Source of the DNA: Bacteroidales bacterium
GTDB lineage: Bacteria; Bacteroidota; Bacteroidia; Bacteroidales; ML635J-15
Length of the DNA: 6,703 nt
Assembly: GCA_028696755.1 (NCBI GenBank)
Contig: JAQVGK010000201.1
Span: 1-6,703 of the forward strand
Direction of reading: 5' to 3'
Shown: positions 5,475-6,703 of the stretch, in pieces
How positions within the stretch are numbered: position 1 is the stretch's first letter
How the letters are laid out: every line of letters starts with the position of its first letter
Translations under genes and position numbers: made by a program
Notes under the pieces: model-generated
What the model was told of the DNA's origin: nothing
Databases searched by the model: none
Seen by the model: the letters and a program-made list of their open reading frames with translations, nothing else

Positions 5475-6473
5475 ATGCAGGTTGCGAAAACTATAGATAT
5501 TGAAAAGTTGACTTGTCCAAAATGTGGATCAAAAAAACTTATAAAAAAAGGGACACGAAAGAATAAGTTAAAAACTGTGTTTTTGTGGCAATGCAGCGAA
5601 TGCCTCTCAAAATTTACCGACGATAATTTCAAAAATAAATCTTATCCCGTAGCCAAAATCATCAATGCTTTAACTCTGCATAATAAAGGATTCACAATAA
5701 AGGATTGTGCCGAAAAAACTGATGCACCTGCCAGTACAATTTCAAACTGGATTACATCTTATAAAGACATTTTTGGATTAAGTGTTTTGTCTGGAAACAT
5801 ACGTAAGTTTAAAGAAAACAACAAGATCGTTGAAACGCACAAGTACGATCATGGCGTTATTTACTTGTATCAACACAATAAATTTAAACTCGAAACTTTT
5901 GTTAAACCGCAATTTATCGGGCTATATAGCTACCTAAATTTAGTGCGCGAAGGTACAATTGATAAAAATGCATTTAGCGACACTAATGCTCGTGCTTCGC
6001 AAGCAAGGCTTAATATTGGAGAAATTTCGCTTACCCCTAATGCGAGTAATAACTGCAAAATTGCACAAATGGCTGTCGAAATAGCAAAGGATAATCGTAG
6101 CAGACATTGGGCAGTAGAAAAAACAATGCTCGAAAACGATTTATACACCGTAGCTACTGAAGTGCCTGTTTATCTTGATATTAATAAAACAAATATGCCA
6201 TTTTTAAAATCGCTGGCTGCAAAAAGCGGTTTTATTTCAGGACATATTGATATTTTACAGGTTAAAGATAACTATATATACATACTCGATTATAAACCCG
6301 ATGCGGCAAAAGAAAAACCACTAGGACAACTATTCATTTATGCTTGCTGCCTTAGTCGGTTAACGGGGATACACTTTGCAAAAATAAAATTAGCATGGTT
6401 TGATGAGCATGATTATTTTGAAACGGACACAATGAATGTTTATAAAAACGTAATGAAAACTTTTAAAAAGTGA
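5475..6473 (+). CDS. Zinc-ribbon/HTH protein fused to a Cas4/RecB-like PD-(D/E)XK nuclease domain
   Basis: This 332-residue protein has three visible parts. Residues 14-43 form a zinc ribbon with CPKCG (Cys14, Cys17) and CSEC (Cys40, Cys43), like the N-terminus of InsA/IS1-type transposases. Residues about 57-97 resemble a helix-turn-helix, with GFTIKDCAEKTDAPASTISN as the turn and recognition helix. After a linker, residues about 205-315 carry a PD-(D/E)XK core: a possible His211/Glu215, Glu229 in TEVPVYL, Asp259 in GHID, Asp272 and Lys274 in LDYKP, and a QxxxY motif Gln285/Tyr289. That order is typical of Cas4, AddB and RecB-like nucleases, so the active site looks intact. Cas4 enzymes usually have four cysteines for an Fe-S cluster; here the only clustered cysteine pairs are in the N-terminal ribbon. 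The inferred role is a sequence-specific DNA-binding nuclease; substrate and pathway are unknown. The ATG at 5475 follows AAAAGAA, weakly RBS-like. No cas gene or transposase DDE domain is present. Tandem repeats begin 20 bp after the stop codon. Confidence 0.8.
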   Translation: MQVAKTIDIEKLTCPKCGSKKLIKKGTRKNKLKTVFLWQCSECLSKFTDDNFKNKSYPVAKIINALTLHNKGFTIKDCAEKTDAPASTISNWITSYKDIFGLSVLSGNIRKFKENNKIVETHKYDHGVIYLYQHNKFKLETFVKPQFIGLYSYLNLVREGTIDKNAFSDTNARASQARLNIGEISLTPNASNNCKIAQMAVEIAKDNRSRHWAVEKTMLENDLYTVATEVPVYLDINKTNMPFLKSLAAKSGFISGHIDILQVKDNYIYILDYKPDAAKEKPLGQLFIYACCLSRLTGIHFAKIKLAWFDEHDYFETDTMNVYKNVMKTFKK

Positions 6474-6492
6474 AAAGAATTTTGAATAATTT

Positions 6493-6590
6493 AGCCTCGG
6501 ATTTGGGATATTCAAAAGTCCCGGATTTGGAGAAAACAAAAGTCTCGAATTTGGGCCACGAAGTAAGTCCCGGAAATGGGATATTTATGA
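6493..6590. repeat. Four degenerate 24-25 bp tandem repeats (AGTCCCGGATTTGGGA-like)
   Basis: Units start at 6493, 6517, 6541 and 6566 with spacings of 24, 24 and 25 bp. Their cores read AGCCTCGGATTTGGGA, AGTCCCGGATTTGGAG, AGTCTCGAATTTGGGC and AGTCCCGGAAATGGGA, each followed by an AT-rich half. CCC and GGG within the core give weak internal dyad symmetry. The units are contiguous and degenerate, unlike a CRISPR array with unique spacers, and look more like iterons or multiple protein-binding sites. They begin 20 bp after the stop codon of the zinc-ribbon/nuclease gene. Confidence 0.8.
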
Positions 6591-6635
6591 AAATATTGCA
6601 AAATCAAGGCTTTTTGTATCAAAAAACACAGAAAA

Positions 6636-6703
6636 ATGAGCGATTTTAACCAAATAATTAAACTAAAAACGAAGATTAATCCCAAATGCGGGGCTTCGGA
6701 AAA
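6636..6703 (+). CDS. Possible 5' end of a gene running off the window
   Basis: An ATG at 6636 in an A-rich context opens a frame that stays open for 22 complete codons to the window end. It begins MSDFNQIIKLK and continues TKINPKCGASE. The PKCG segment recalls the PKCG of the zinc ribbon at 5475-6473, though the preceding Cys is Asn here. The frame also contains the inverted repeat-like segment at 6680-6696. The evidence is thin: an open frame of this length can arise by chance. If real, it would be the next gene of the same module or of a neighbouring element. Confidence 0.25.
   Translation, partial: MSDFNQIIKLKTKINPKCGASE
6680..6696 (-). repeat. Inverted relative of the 24-bp repeat core
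   Basis: TCCCAAATGCGGGGCTT matches the reverse complement of the repeat core (TCCCAAATCCGGGACTT) at 15 of 17 positions. With the last direct unit at 6566-6581 it makes an inverted pair about 100 bp apart. Its right side is cut by the window edge, so it is unknown whether more inverted units follow. Confidence 0.5.

Noticed and set aside
6493..6590. CRISPR array next to a Cas4-like protein
   Set aside because: The 24-25 bp units are contiguous and degenerate with no repeat-spacer alternation, and there are no cas1, cas2 or effector genes in view.

Overview
The window is AT-rich. Its genes start in A-rich contexts without clear Shine-Dalgarno sequences, and several TAnnTTTG-type -7 boxes lie near gene starts. 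Together with the gene families present, this points to a member of the Bacteroidota, perhaps a Bacteroidales/Marinilabiliales-like lineage. The phylum is an inference from style and gene content; there is no rRNA or other marker gene.

Layout. (1) Positions 1-536 hold an intergenic repeat cluster: 21% GC units of about 150 bp in two nearly identical copies plus one diverged copy, with a 59% GC palindrome-rich module of about 63 bp present after two of the three. (2) Positions 537-1080 are AT-rich non-coding DNA with a multi-arm inverted repeat at 670-727. (3) Positions 1081-1872 encode a stand-alone alpha/beta hydrolase with a TTG start. (4) Positions 1873-2119 are a leader carrying three unrelated short tandem arrays. 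(5) Positions 2120-5077 are a three-gene operon, acyl-CoA dehydrogenase - etfB - etfA, closed by a convincing intrinsic terminator at 5098-5130. (6) Positions 5131-5474 are non-coding. (7) Positions 5475-6473 encode an unusual protein joining an N-terminal four-cysteine zinc ribbon and helix-turn-helix (transposase/InsA-like) to a C-terminal Cas4/RecB-like PD-(D/E)XK nuclease domain. (8) Positions 6493-6590 carry four degenerate 24-25 bp tandem repeats. An inverted relative lies at 6680-6696, inside a possible new reading frame that runs off the right edge.

How it fits together. The operon is ordinary metabolism: the flavin dehydrogenase oxidises a short- or medium-chain acyl-CoA and passes electrons to the EtfAB heterodimer encoded directly after it. 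The electron acceptor beyond ETF (for example ETF:quinone oxidoreductase) is not in the window. The hydrolase has no visible functional link to the operon. The most unusual material is at the right end: a DNA-binding/nuclease fusion followed at once by iteron-like repeats, which looks like part of a mobile or genome-processing module. Its function is unknown, and the link between protein and repeats is a hypothesis.
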